NCBI RefSeq assembly: GCF_900104395.1
Contig: NZ_FMXX01000013.1
Length of the DNA stretch: 64,000 nucleotides
Strand: one strand, 5' to 3'
DNA from: Fusobacterium_C necrophorum
Lineage (GTDB): Bacteria; Fusobacteriota; Fusobacteriia; Fusobacteriales; Fusobacteriaceae
Shown: positions 1-9,053 of the stretch, in pieces
Numbering within the stretch: the first letter of the stretch is position 1
Layout of the letters: each line of letters starts with the position of its first letter
The notes under the pieces: generated by a model
Seen by the model: only the letters and a program-made list of their open reading frames with translations
Database searches by the model: none
Told to the model about the DNA's origin: nothing
Program-made: the position numbers and the translations under genes

Positions 1-596
1 AATTGATAGCTCAATCCCAATTCTTCCTCGTCTGTTTGCCCTTCCCATAAATCTGCACTCGGCTGCTTGTCAATAATTTCTTGAGGAACTCCCATATATC
101 GTGACAATTCCCAAACATCTTTTTTATAAATATCGCCAATCGGATTGAAAGCACAGGCCATATCCCCAAATAGAGTTCCATATCCCAATAAAATTTCTGT
201 CTTATTGGAAGTCCCAATAACAAGAGCATTTTCCAAAGCGGACTGATCGAATAAAATCGCCATTCTGGTTCTGGCCATATAATTTCCTCTCCTCAAAGAA
301 GTCGCTTCCGCTTGCATGGAAAAATAAGCATCTACCATAGGAGTGATTTCTATCGTTTTTTCTTGTAAGCCTAAATCCCTCAATACCAAATTGGCATGCT
401 CTATGCTTTCTTTACTGGAAGTTTTATAAGGCATTTTAACTGTCAGAACATTTTCCTTGCCCAAGGCCTTCACTGCCAAATAAGCAACAAGAGCCGAATC
501 AATCCCTCCGGATAAGCCTAATATGACTTTTTGAAAGCCTGCTTGTTGCACCTGTTCTCGAATAAATTTTACTAACTTTTCTTCTAAGTCTTTCAT
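1..596 (-). CDS. nadE: NAD+ synthase, ammonia/glutamine-dependent (3' end cut by window)
   Basis: Makes NAD+ from nicotinic acid adenine dinucleotide, ATP and ammonia in the cytoplasm. About 198 codons are visible and the C-terminal part lies outside the window. The PP-loop motif SGGIDS is at residues 29-34, followed by the family's GTSNKTE and GDMACAFNPIGDIYK stretches. The start ATG overlaps the stop of the rbgA gene as ATGA, so the two are probably translationally coupled at the end of the long minus-strand operon. Without the C-terminus, an added regulatory domain cannot be excluded. The length fits the short ammonia-dependent form. Confidence 0.95.
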   Translation of the reverse strand, partial: MKDLEEKLVKFIREQVQQAGFQKVILGLSGGIDSALVAYLAVKALGKENVLTVKMPYKTSSKESIEHANLVLRDLGLQEKTIEITPMVDAYFSMQAEATSLRRGNYMARTRMAILFDQSALENALVIGTSNKTEILLGYGTLFGDMACAFNPIGDIYKKDVWELSRYMGVPQEIIDKQPSADLWEGQTDEEELGLSYQ

Positions 597-1489
597 TCTT
601 TCTCTCCTATTTTTGTCTCCAGAGAATCAACTCCAAATTTCCCTAATTTTCCACTGCGATAATCTCGCAATAGAGTATAGGCCGCCTGCTTTACATTCAA
701 TTCTCCACCTTTATTTAACATTGCCATACGAACAGCAATCTTCTCCAGAATATATTCGGAAATTTCGTGATAGTCCTCTTCCTGCAGCTTATATCTCTCT
801 CGTAGCACAGACCATTTTCCTAAAGATACCATTTTCGAAAGAAAAGTGCAAGCAACTTCTTCCAAAGGTAAAATTTCATCCTTAATCGCTCCCGTCATGG
901 CCAAATGAAATCCCACTTCTCGATTTTCAAATTTAGGCCACAAAATTCCGGGAGTGTCCAATAACTCCAGTCCGTCTTTTAGTTTTACCCATTGCTTTCC
1001 CTTCGTAAATCCGGGCTTGTTTCCAACTCCTGCACTATTTTTTCCAACAATTCGATTAATAAGTCTTGACTTTCCGACATTTGGAATTCCTAAAACCATA
1101 ATACGAATATTTACTTTTTTCAATCCCTTCGCATACAGTCTTTCTTTTTTCTCCTTGGAAACCTTATCAATACAAGCATAGAGTTGTTTTACATTGTAGC
1201 CTGTTTCTGCACTGATTTCCACAACAGCATCCGCTTTTTCTTGCTGCAAAAAGTATTCTTTCCATCTAGAAAGTTCTGATTTTTCTACCAAATCTGACTT
1301 ATTCAGTACCACAATTCTCTTTTTATTTTTAGCAAACATCGGAATATCCGGATTTTTACTGGAAATAGGAATTCTTGCATCCACAATCTCCAATACCACA
1401 TCAATCAAGGGCATATTTTCCTTAATCAAATCCTTTGTTTTTTTCATATGGCCCGGATACCAGTTAATCTCTGTCATCGACATCATCAT
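593..1489 (-). CDS. rbgA: Ribosome biogenesis GTPase RbgA/YlqF
   Basis: Circularly permuted GTPase needed for late 50S subunit assembly. The permuted order is visible: G4 NKSD at residues 63-66 precedes G1 GIPNVGKS (134-141), G2 Thr162 and G3 DTPG (178-181). A C-terminal helical RNA-binding region follows. The family signature NWYPGHM stands near the N-terminus. The first four residues (MMMS) may not be translated, because an ATG at 1477 gives the more usual start MTEINW. The N-terminus overlaps the 3' end of rsmI, and the 3' end overlaps nadE by four bases. Confidence 0.95.
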   Translation of the reverse strand: MMMSMTEINWYPGHMKKTKDLIKENMPLIDVVLEIVDARIPISSKNPDIPMFAKNKKRIVVLNKSDLVEKSELSRWKEYFLQQEKADAVVEISAETGYNVKQLYACIDKVSKEKKERLYAKGLKKVNIRIMVLGIPNVGKSRLINRIVGKNSAGVGNKPGFTKGKQWVKLKDGLELLDTPGILWPKFENREVGFHLAMTGAIKDEILPLEEVACTFLSKMVSLGKWSVLRERYKLQEEDYHEISEYILEKIAVRMAMLNKGGELNVKQAAYTLLRDYRSGKLGKFGVDSLETKIGEKE

Positions 1490-2147
1490 TCACACCCTTA
1501 ATGATTAAAACAATTTCTCCTTTAATCGTTCTATTTTCTAATTTTTCCAATAATTCTCTCGTTTTTCCCCGTAAAATTTCCTCATAAATTTTTGTAATTT
1601 CGCGAACAATGACAAGCTCTCGATTTCCCAAATACTTTTCTATGTCTTTTAATGTTCTCATAAGACGAAAAGGAGACTCATAAAGAACGACAGCTCTTTC
1701 CTCTTCCACCAGACGTTTGAATAAAGTCTGTCTTCCTTTCTTCTTCGGCAAAAATCCCTCAAAACAAAATCTCCTTAAACAAATTCCTGCTACAGAAGTG
1801 GCAGCCGTCAAAGCACTCGCCCCAGGAATGGGACTTACTTGGATTCCCGCCTTTAAAGCGGCATCCACCAATTCATACCCAGGATCTGAAATACAGGGGG
1901 TTCCCGCGTCAGTAACTAAGGCAATATTTTTTCCTTCTTCCAATAACTTTATCATATCCGGAATACGTTTCATCTTGGTAAATTCATCATAACGATCTAA
2001 TTTTGTAGAAATTTCATAGTATTGTAACAATTTGCGAGTGACTCTTGTATCCTCTGCAAAAATGTACTCCACTTCCTTTAAAATTCTCACTGCTCGAAAA
2101 GTCATATCTTCCAAATTTCCGATAGGAGTTGCTACAATGTATAACAC
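1464..2147 (-). CDS. rsmI: 16S rRNA (cytidine-1402-2'-O)-methyltransferase RsmI
   Basis: Tetrapyrrole-methylase-fold enzyme that 2'-O-methylates C1402 in the ribosomal P site. The N-terminus has the VATPIGNLEDMTFRA family signature, then an FAEDTR motif, a TDAGTPCISDPG loop near residues 80-91, and a GFLPKKKGRQ stretch. At 227 residues it is shorter than the E. coli enzyme (about 286), mainly at the C-terminus, but the catalytic part looks complete. It starts immediately after the ctpA stop codon and overlaps rbgA downstream. Confidence 0.94.
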   Translation of the reverse strand: MLYIVATPIGNLEDMTFRAVRILKEVEYIFAEDTRVTRKLLQYYEISTKLDRYDEFTKMKRIPDMIKLLEEGKNIALVTDAGTPCISDPGYELVDAALKAGIQVSPIPGASALTAATSVAGICLRRFCFEGFLPKKKGRQTLFKRLVEEERAVVLYESPFRLMRTLKDIEKYLGNRELVIVREITKIYEEILRGKTRELLEKLENRTIKGEIVLIIKGVNDDVDDRD

Positions 2148-3434
2148 TTATTTTTTCTCCTTCCCTTTTCCAGCTAAAATTCCTTCTAAAATTCCCTTTG
2201 CCACATTTAATTGCACATCCTTATGGGTATCCACTTTTTTCGCTTCTTTGGAGCCTTTGATTTCTTGAATCAATTTCTTTTTACTTTCCTTATTTTCTTT
2301 TTCATCCACGTTGGTAATCGCTCCGTCGAATAATAAATAATAATCTTTGTCTTCCACGGGAACATCGGGTTCAATTCCCTTTCCATGAATGGACACTCCA
2401 CTTGGAGTATAATATTTCGCTATAGTAATTTTAATTCCATCTCCATCCGGTAAAGGTAGCAGAGTCTGAACGCTTCCCTTTCCAAAAGTTTTCTCTCCGA
2501 CCAACATTCCTCTTTTATTATCTTTAATAGCTCCTGCCACAATTTCCGAGGCAGAGGCACTTCCTCCATTTACTAAAATCACAAGTGGAAAATCCCCATA
2601 ATATTTCCCCTCTCTTCTTGATATTTTTTCTTTTCCGTCCTTTCCTTTGACGCTGACTACCTTTCCTTCTTTCAAAAACATGGAAGATACTTTAATTGCC
2701 TGATCCAAAGCTCCTCCGGGATTACTTCTTAAATCAAATACCAAAGCTTTCATTCCCTTTGTCTGTAAATCTTCTAAGGCTTTTCGGAGATCGGAATAGA
2801 TATTTTCTCCAAACTGTGTCAATCGTAAATATCCAATTTTGTCATCCAACATTCGATGTTTCACATATTTTAATTGAATGGTTTCTCTCTTTAAATTAAA
2901 TTCTAAAAGTTTTTCCTTTCCCTCTCGTTGCACTTTCACAATCACAGAAGTTCCTGCCGTTCCTTTCAACTTTTTAACACATTCCTCTGTCGTTAAATTA
3001 TATGTGGAAACTCCTCCAATCGAAACAACTTTATCTCTTGGACGGATTCCCGCTTTGAAAGCAGGGGCATCTTCAATTGGAGAAACAACGGTCAGGGCTT
3101 CATTGACTTTCTTTTGTACCACCATTCCGACCCCAACATACTTTCCTCGTACATCCTCTTCAAAGCTTTCCAACTCCGCCTTTGTAAAATAAGTAGAATG
3201 AGGATCTTCCAAAGACTCCACCATTCCTTTCAAAGCTCCCTGCATCAAGGTTTTTCTGGAAAATTCATGCTCTCCGGTATCTACATAATTTTCATTTATA
3301 ATATCCATAATATCCGATATTTCTTTCAATTCTTTTAAATTCGTTAAAAAGCCAACTCGATTTTTTTCTTTTGCGAAACAAATACTAGATGCTAATAAAA
3401 AGAAAACACATACATACTTTTTGACTACCTTCAT
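2148..3434 (-). CDS. ctpA: S41 family C-terminal processing peptidase, exported
   Basis: Periplasmic or envelope serine protease that trims C-termini of exported or misfolded proteins. I place the start at 3434, not further upstream, because a GGGAGG ribosome site lies just before this ATG and the product then opens with a clean signal peptide (MKVVKKYVCVFFLLASSICFA). A PDZ domain (about residues 100-170 of 428) precedes the S41 core, with GGSASASE (290-297) carrying the catalytic serine and GEKTFGKG (313-320) carrying the lysine. The start overlaps the tlyA stop as ATGA. Confidence 0.94.
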   Translation of the reverse strand: MKVVKKYVCVFFLLASSICFAKEKNRVGFLTNLKELKEISDIMDIINENYVDTGEHEFSRKTLMQGALKGMVESLEDPHSTYFTKAELESFEEDVRGKYVGVGMVVQKKVNEALTVVSPIEDAPAFKAGIRPRDKVVSIGGVSTYNLTTEECVKKLKGTAGTSVIVKVQREGKEKLLEFNLKRETIQLKYVKHRMLDDKIGYLRLTQFGENIYSDLRKALEDLQTKGMKALVFDLRSNPGGALDQAIKVSSMFLKEGKVVSVKGKDGKEKISRREGKYYGDFPLVILVNGGSASASEIVAGAIKDNKRGMLVGEKTFGKGSVQTLLPLPDGDGIKITIAKYYTPSGVSIHGKGIEPDVPVEDKDYYLLFDGAITNVDEKENKESKKKLIQEIKGSKEAKKVDTHKDVQLNVAKGILEGILAGKGKEKK

Positions 3435-4234
3435 CTTAGGCCTCCCATTTCTTTTGCCTTTGTTAATATCTTCTCCCATTCCAAAGAAAAGGATGATTTC
3501 TGTTTTGAAAAACAAGAAATATATTCCACATTTCCTTTTCCTCCTAAAATAGGAGAAACTTCTATATTTTGAATAAAAAATCCATTTCTTTCTGCTACTT
3601 CTATCACTTTTTTTAATATCTCCTGATGAGCTTTGCTGTCACGGACAATTCCTTTTTCCAAAAACTGTTTTTCTACTTCAAACTGCGGTTTAATCAGTAA
3701 GAGTAATTTTCCTTCTTCTGTTAAAAAAGGCAATAAATATGGAAAAATCCCACACACAGAGATGAAAGAAACGTCCATAACCATATAATCTACAGCTTCT
3801 CCATCTAAAATATCCCAATTTAATTCCTTTATATGACACTGCTCTATCGATTTAACCTGTGGATGTTGTCTTAATTTCCAAGCCAATTGATTGGTTCCGA
3901 CATCCAAAGCATACACATAGGCAGCTCCTTCCTGTAAGGAACAGTCCGTAAAGCCCCCTGTAGAAGCCCCAATATCAAGAACTCTTTTCCCTTGGAAAGA
4001 ACAAGCAAAACTGTCAATCGCCTTTTTTAATTTGAAGCCACCCCGACTGACATAGGGATTTTCTTGCCCCTTAATTCGAATTTTCATATCTTCCGAATAT
4101 TGCACTAAACTTCCTGCCTTTTCTATTTTTTGTTCGTTGACAATCACAGCTCCTAACATAATCAGTCGCTTTGCCTTGTCTATACTGTCCACATATCCAT
4201 ATTTCCACAAAATCTGATCTAATCTTTCTTTCAT
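3431..4234 (-). CDS. tlyA: TlyA family rRNA 2'-O-methyltransferase / hemolysin-like
   Basis: S4 RNA-binding domain (residues 1-60) joined to an FtsJ/RrmJ-type methyltransferase domain. The SAM-binding loop VLDIGASTGGFTD is at residues 85-97. The K-D-K catalytic pattern is plausible at Lys70, Asp154 and the lysine of LLLIKPQFE. In mycobacteria TlyA methylates 16S C1409 and 23S C1920; the hemolysin name is historical and function here is by homology. It sits between the HD-HTH gene (8-base gap) and ctpA (4-base overlap). Confidence 0.92.
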   Translation of the reverse strand: MKERLDQILWKYGYVDSIDKAKRLIMLGAVIVNEQKIEKAGSLVQYSEDMKIRIKGQENPYVSRGGFKLKKAIDSFACSFQGKRVLDIGASTGGFTDCSLQEGAAYVYALDVGTNQLAWKLRQHPQVKSIEQCHIKELNWDILDGEAVDYMVMDVSFISVCGIFPYLLPFLTEEGKLLLLIKPQFEVEKQFLEKGIVRDSKAHQEILKKVIEVAERNGFFIQNIEVSPILGGKGNVEYISCFSKQKSSFSLEWEKILTKAKEMGGLR

Positions 4235-4242
4235 ACTCCCCT

Positions 4243-5073
4243 CTATTTTTTTTCTTTAAAAATAGCTTCATCTTCAAAATAAGGAATTAATGGGTTTTGT
4301 AATATCAATTCCTGAAATCCTTGTTTATCCACTAATTGTTTTAATTTTTTTGTTTCCTCCACTCGAAGAACAAAAAACTCATCTCCCAAAGGTACTTTTT
4401 TATTTTTTTGATAATAGTGAATGAGTTGTCCAACCGTGGAAAGTTTTAATTCATTCCGAGAACGTTTTAAACGATCTTTGATGACTCCAGGCGTGCAGTT
4501 TAGCCTTTGACAAATTTCCTCCAAACTATATCCTTTATCAATATACGCTAAAATGCTATCTGCTCCAATAGGATTAATTCTATGATATTTCGCAGAATAC
4601 ATATCTCCTTTATACACAATGCAAGCTTCTTTCGTAGAAGGTTGTATTTTTCCCCATCTACCATGATGAGAAATCACAATATGACTGATTCTTTTTTTTA
4701 TTGTCTTTTTCAAATAGAATCCTGTTTTCTCTTCCACTTCTTTCAAAACTTCTTCCACTTCTTTCAGAATATAATCGGGATTTTTTATCATCATCTGGGA
4801 ATGGGATAGATTTTCTTCCTGTTCTCGAATACTGGCTTTACTAATATCATGGATAATCACTCCCACGGTAATGGCAAAAAAATCCAGCTTTTTACTAGCA
4901 TTTTCTAAGGTTTTATACTGTCTTTCAATTTCTTCGATGGAAAGATTTAATACATCGTAAGTGTGAGTAGAAACTTTTACTCCTTGATCATCATATAATT
5001 CCAATGCTTTGACTAGATCCAATTGTAACAATTCTTTTATAAAATAGTATGATTTCTTATTCTTTTCCTCCAT
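4243..5073 (-). CDS. HD-domain phosphohydrolase with C-terminal LuxR-like helix-turn-helix
   Basis: The N-terminal part has an HD metal-site pattern: His37, His75-Asp76 (HDISKA), His91, paired His136-His137 (SHHGRWG) and Asp157. Residues about 172-218 (GYSLEEICQRLNCTPGVIKD and onward) read like the DNA-binding four-helix bundle of LuxR/FixJ regulators. The domain order suggests a metal-dependent phosphohydrolase coupled to DNA or nucleic-acid binding, but neither substrate nor target can be named. It overlaps dxs by 17 bases upstream and precedes tlyA. Annotation pipelines would probably call it only 'HD domain-containing protein'. Confidence 0.78.
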   Translation of the reverse strand: MEEKNKKSYYFIKELLQLDLVKALELYDDQGVKVSTHTYDVLNLSIEEIERQYKTLENASKKLDFFAITVGVIIHDISKASIREQEENLSHSQMMIKNPDYILKEVEEVLKEVEEKTGFYLKKTIKKRISHIVISHHGRWGKIQPSTKEACIVYKGDMYSAKYHRINPIGADSILAYIDKGYSLEEICQRLNCTPGVIKDRLKRSRNELKLSTVGQLIHYYQKNKKVPLGDEFFVLRVEETKKLKQLVDKQGFQELILQNPLIPYFEDEAIFKEKK

Positions 5074-6835
5074 TTACAATTTCCTCTATTCTTCTCAAAA
5101 GTTTTGCCCCAGATAAACCATACTCTTCTAATAATTCCTTTCTTTGCCCATGACCTATAACAAAAGAATGCAAAGAAATACTCTCTATTTTTCTTTGAAT
5201 CCCCATACTATCTAATTCATTTAATAAATATTGAAAAAAAGATGCTTCCTTATAGTTTTCCTCACATACGATAATGTTTTTATATTGAGAAAAATAGTTT
5301 TTAATATACTCTTTATCCAAAGGACGCAAACTAGCTGCAGCTACGATAGTTCCCGATAACTTCAAATCCAATATTTCTTTTAGCATGGAACCCACTGCAA
5401 TGAATAAAGTATTTTTTCCCGATTGTATCTCCTGCCATTTTCCGAATTCCCATTTTTTAGTGTCCGGATAAGAATATGCCCTATCTCTTGGAATGCGAAT
5501 GGCCAGAGGTCCCTCTTGATATTCTAAAGAGAAATCCAAAATTTGTTCTAATTCTTCCTTTGTCGTAGGATTTAGTACCATGATGTTTGGAATACTCAAC
5601 AAAAAAGATAAATCATGCAATCCATGATGTGTCTTTCCATCTTCTCCCACAATTCCTGCCCTATCAATGATGAAACGAACTGGTAAATTTTGAATGGAAA
5701 CATCATGAACAATTTGACTGAAACTTCGTTGTAAAAAGGTAGAATAAATACAAAGATACGGTTTTTTTCCAGAAATAGCAAGCCCGGCAGCCATCGTTGC
5801 GGCAAAACCCTCTGCAATGCCTGTATCCAAAACTCTTTCCGGATATAGATCCGCCATTTTTTTCAAGCCAGTTCCACTTAACATTCCTGCAGTAATGGCA
5901 AATACCCTTTCATCCCGTCCAGAAAGCTCTTTTATTTTGTTTCCAAAAATGCTGGAATAGCTTTCAGAAGAATTCACTACAGAGCCTGTTGATAAGTCAA
6001 AAGGAGCTATCCCATGAAATTTCTCCGTATTTTTTTCAGCAAATTTATATCCTTTTCCTTTGACTGTTTTCACATGTAAAAACAAAGGTCCCTTTCTCTT
6101 TTTTGCCTTAGATAAGGTATCTACCAATTCCTTGATATTATGCCCGTCAATCGTTCCTAAAAAAATATATCCAAAATTTTCCGCCACACTACTTGGAAAC
6201 AAAAAATTTTTAACTGAAATTTCCATTCTTTCTAGAGTATCTTTGATTGCCCTTGCTTGAATTTTATCAACAAAAGCTCGAATTTCATTTCGTAAAGACA
6301 AATAATGAGAACTTAGCATAACTTTTCTCAAAAATTTGGACAAAGAACCTACATTTCGCCCAATCGACATTCCATTATCATTTAAAATCACAAGAATATT
6401 TTCAATTTTTTCTCCGCCAATATAATTTAAAGCTTCCATGGAATGTCCATTTGCAATCGAAGCATCCCCCACGATAACCACAATTTGCTTTTCCGGATAG
6501 GCCTTTGCTATTCCCACTGCAGCTGCCAAGGCAGTTCCTGCATGTCCTGAAATAAAATGATCCCAGGAACTTTCAGAGGGATCCGAAAAGGGCCCAACTC
6601 CTCCTCTTGTTCTCAAAGTGGAAAATTCCTGCTCTCGATCCGTTACTAATTTATGAACATAAGACTGATGCCCCACATCAAATAATATCTTATCCTGTGA
6701 GAAATCAAAAACATGATGCAATGCTAAGGTTAATTCCACAACTCCCAGATTAGAAGCTAGATGCCCTCCAGTTTGACTGACTGTCTGAATCAGTGTTTTT
6801 CTTATTTCAACTGCTCTTTTTTCTAAGTCTAACAC
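5057..6835 (-). CDS. dxs: 1-deoxy-D-xylulose-5-phosphate synthase
   Basis: Thiamine-diphosphate enzyme condensing pyruvate and glyceraldehyde 3-phosphate, the first step of the MEP isoprenoid pathway; ispF of the same pathway is at 24058. His25 (TGGHLASNLG), the ThDP motif GDASIANG (123-130) with NDN (152-154), and the E1-like EGFAATMAAGLA and RAGIVGEDGKTHHG stretches are present. The start is GTG with GGGGG upstream. The product (592 residues) lacks about 25-30 N-terminal residues seen in E. coli. The usual GDG is GDA here. It overlaps the downstream HD-HTH gene. Confidence 0.95.
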   Translation of the reverse strand: MLDLEKRAVEIRKTLIQTVSQTGGHLASNLGVVELTLALHHVFDFSQDKILFDVGHQSYVHKLVTDREQEFSTLRTRGGVGPFSDPSESSWDHFISGHAGTALAAAVGIAKAYPEKQIVVIVGDASIANGHSMEALNYIGGEKIENILVILNDNGMSIGRNVGSLSKFLRKVMLSSHYLSLRNEIRAFVDKIQARAIKDTLERMEISVKNFLFPSSVAENFGYIFLGTIDGHNIKELVDTLSKAKKRKGPLFLHVKTVKGKGYKFAEKNTEKFHGIAPFDLSTGSVVNSSESYSSIFGNKIKELSGRDERVFAITAGMLSGTGLKKMADLYPERVLDTGIAEGFAATMAAGLAISGKKPYLCIYSTFLQRSFSQIVHDVSIQNLPVRFIIDRAGIVGEDGKTHHGLHDLSFLLSIPNIMVLNPTTKEELEQILDFSLEYQEGPLAIRIPRDRAYSYPDTKKWEFGKWQEIQSGKNTLFIAVGSMLKEILDLKLSGTIVAAASLRPLDKEYIKNYFSQYKNIIVCEENYKEASFFQYLLNELDSMGIQRKIESISLHSFVIGHGQRKELLEEYGLSGAKLLRRIEEIVNGGKE

Positions 6836-6858
6836 CTTTGCCCCCTATATCCTTTCTC

Positions 6859-7164
6859 TTATAAAGCTTTTAATTCTAAAGAAATTGCAGGTTTTTCTTT
6901 ATTTTCTTTAAATATAATAATGGTTCTACCAATCATATCTACGATATGAAACCTTGTTTCTTGCAATAACTGCTCATAAATTTCTTCTTTTTTCGTTTCA
7001 CAATTTTGTAAAATTTTTACTTTTATCAATTCTCTGGAATCAATAGCGGACAAGATACTGTCAATCACAGTTTCCTGTAGCCCATCTTTTCCGATTCTTA
7101 CGATAGGCTTCAATTCGTGTGCTTTCTTTTTCAAAAATGCTCTTTGTTTACTTGTTAGTTTCAT
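6859..7164 (-). CDS. yhbY: YhbY-type CRM-domain RNA-binding protein
   Basis: Single CRM domain of 101 residues, associated in other bacteria with pre-50S ribosomal particles. Typical features are the N-terminal LTSKQRAFLKKKAHELKP helix and the RIGKDGL loop that carries the GxxG-like RNA-binding turn. It lies 20 bases after rnj and 23 bases before dxs on the same strand, in a run rich in ribosome and RNA maturation genes (rsmI, tlyA, rsmE, rbgA). Confidence 0.92.
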   Translation of the reverse strand: MKLTSKQRAFLKKKAHELKPIVRIGKDGLQETVIDSILSAIDSRELIKVKILQNCETKKEEIYEQLLQETRFHIVDMIGRTIIIFKENKEKPAISLELKAL

Positions 7165-7184
7165 AATTCTCCTTATCTTTTTCT

Positions 7185-9053
7185 TTATAGTTCTGTAATA
7201 ATTGGTAAAATCATGGGATTTCGTTTGGTTTTATTATAGAAGAATTTTGCTGCACAATCTTTGACATTATTTTTTAACAATCCCCATTCTTTCGGAAGAT
7301 ATTTTTCGGAAAATGGTATCTTCTCTTCCAATAAGTCAGATGCCTCTTTCATCAATTCTTCCGCATCTTTCATATAAACAAAACCTCTTGTCGCAATTTC
7401 TGGTCCTGCAATAATCTTTCCTGTTTTTCGTTCAATGGTATATGCCACGACAACAATACCATCTTGAGAAAGTTGTTGTCTGTCTTTAATTACGGCACTT
7501 CCAATATCGCCAATTCCCAATCCGTCAACCAAAGTCTCTCCGGCAGTAACTTTTCCATTAATTTTCACATAATTTTTTGTTACTTCCACTTTGTTTCCAT
7601 TTTGAGTAATAAAAATATTATTCTTGGCAACTCCTGTTTCCATTGCTGTTTTCATATGAGCCTTTAACATTCTTAATTCTCCATGAACCGGCATAAAATG
7701 TTTTGGCTTAATTAAATTTAACATCAACTTTTGTTCTTCTTTGCTTCCATGTCCAGAAACATGAATCCCGGCAATTTTTTTAAACACAACTTCAGCATCA
7801 AATCGTAATAAATTGTTGATGTTGCTGGAAGCTGCCTTTTCATTTCCGGGAATGGGAGTCGCCGAAATAATGACTGTATCCCCCTCTTTAACTTTAATAT
7901 GCTTGTGCATATTCTTAGCAATTCTGGAAAGTGCTGCCATAGGTTCTCCTTGTGTTCCGGTACATAGAATAACCACTTTATTATCTTTTAATTTATCCAC
8001 CTCCGCCAAAGAAACCAAAGCTCCCTCCGGAATATTCAAACAACCTACCGTCGGAGCAATCTCGAATACTTTCACTAAACTTCTTCCATCAATCGCGATT
8101 TTTCTATGATTTCTCACTGCAATATCAATAATTTGTTGAATTCTATGAATATGAGAAGCAAAAACGGCAATGATAATTCTTCCCTTTGCTCTCATAAATT
8201 CTTGTTTAAATGCTTCTCCAACACTTTTTTCTGACGGGGTAAATCCTTCGACTTCCGAATTTGTGGAATCGGACAATAATAGATCCACTCCCTCATCTCC
8301 CAACTCTGCCAATCTTGCAAAATCAACTCCGTCTCCATCTACCGGTGTCAAATCAATCTTAAAATCTCCTGTATGAAACACATGTCCTGCCGGAGACTTG
8401 ATCGACACGGAATAAGAATCCGTAATGGAATGCGTTACCTTTACAAATTCCACGCTAAAATACTTTCCTACTTTTACCTTTGTTCTGCCAGTTACTACCT
8501 TCATTTTTGGTAATTTTTTGGAAAGTCCTACATTGTCAAATTTTGATTTCACAAAAGCCATTGTCAATTTTCCCCCATAAATTGGAATATCCTTTCCAAT
8601 TTTCTCATATAAATAGGGTATGGCTCCAATATGATCCTCATGAGCATGAGTAATAAACACTCCCTTGATCTTTTCTTTATTATTTTCTAAAAAGGTAAAA
8701 TCCGGAATGACTAAATCAACTCCCGGCAAACTTTCATCTGGAAAAATTGCCCCGACATCCACAACAATAATTTCATCCTTGTATTGCAATACCGTCATAT
8801 TTTTCCCGACTTCTTCCAATCCTCCTAAAGGAATAACAAACATTTTATCTTCCTTTTTGGAAGGAAGAGATTTACTTCCTGCCTTCTTAGTTTCTTTTTT
8901 TTCTGCTTTTTTTTCATTTATTTTCATTTCTTTTTTCAAATTTACTTGTTTCTTCTTTTTCGGTGATTTTAACTCATCTATTTCATTTTTAATATTCTTT
9001 AATGTTTTTCTAATATTGTCAAATCCACCCTTTCCATCCTCTAATTTACTCAT
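7185..9053 (-). CDS. rnj: Ribonuclease J
   Basis: Metallo-beta-lactamase/beta-CASP nuclease with 5'-3' exo- and endonuclease activity in RNA turnover. The zinc motif HAHEDH is at residues 136-141, and beta-CASP motifs (GDFKIDLTP, DSTNSE, HVSGHGS, PVHGE) follow. The protein has an added N-terminal stretch of about 70 lysine/glutamate-rich residues, so it is 622 rather than about 555 residues long. The extension is in frame, without a better start at its end. The start codon overlaps the end of mrdA by 8 bases. Confidence 0.94.
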   Translation of the reverse strand: MSKLEDGKGGFDNIRKTLKNIKNEIDELKSPKKKKQVNLKKEMKINEKKAEKKETKKAGSKSLPSKKEDKMFVIPLGGLEEVGKNMTVLQYKDEIIVVDVGAIFPDESLPGVDLVIPDFTFLENNKEKIKGVFITHAHEDHIGAIPYLYEKIGKDIPIYGGKLTMAFVKSKFDNVGLSKKLPKMKVVTGRTKVKVGKYFSVEFVKVTHSITDSYSVSIKSPAGHVFHTGDFKIDLTPVDGDGVDFARLAELGDEGVDLLLSDSTNSEVEGFTPSEKSVGEAFKQEFMRAKGRIIIAVFASHIHRIQQIIDIAVRNHRKIAIDGRSLVKVFEIAPTVGCLNIPEGALVSLAEVDKLKDNKVVILCTGTQGEPMAALSRIAKNMHKHIKVKEGDTVIISATPIPGNEKAASSNINNLLRFDAEVVFKKIAGIHVSGHGSKEEQKLMLNLIKPKHFMPVHGELRMLKAHMKTAMETGVAKNNIFITQNGNKVEVTKNYVKINGKVTAGETLVDGLGIGDIGSAVIKDRQQLSQDGIVVVAYTIERKTGKIIAGPEIATRGFVYMKDAEELMKEASDLLEEKIPFSEKYLPKEWGLLKNNVKDCAAKFFYNKTKRNPMILPIITEL

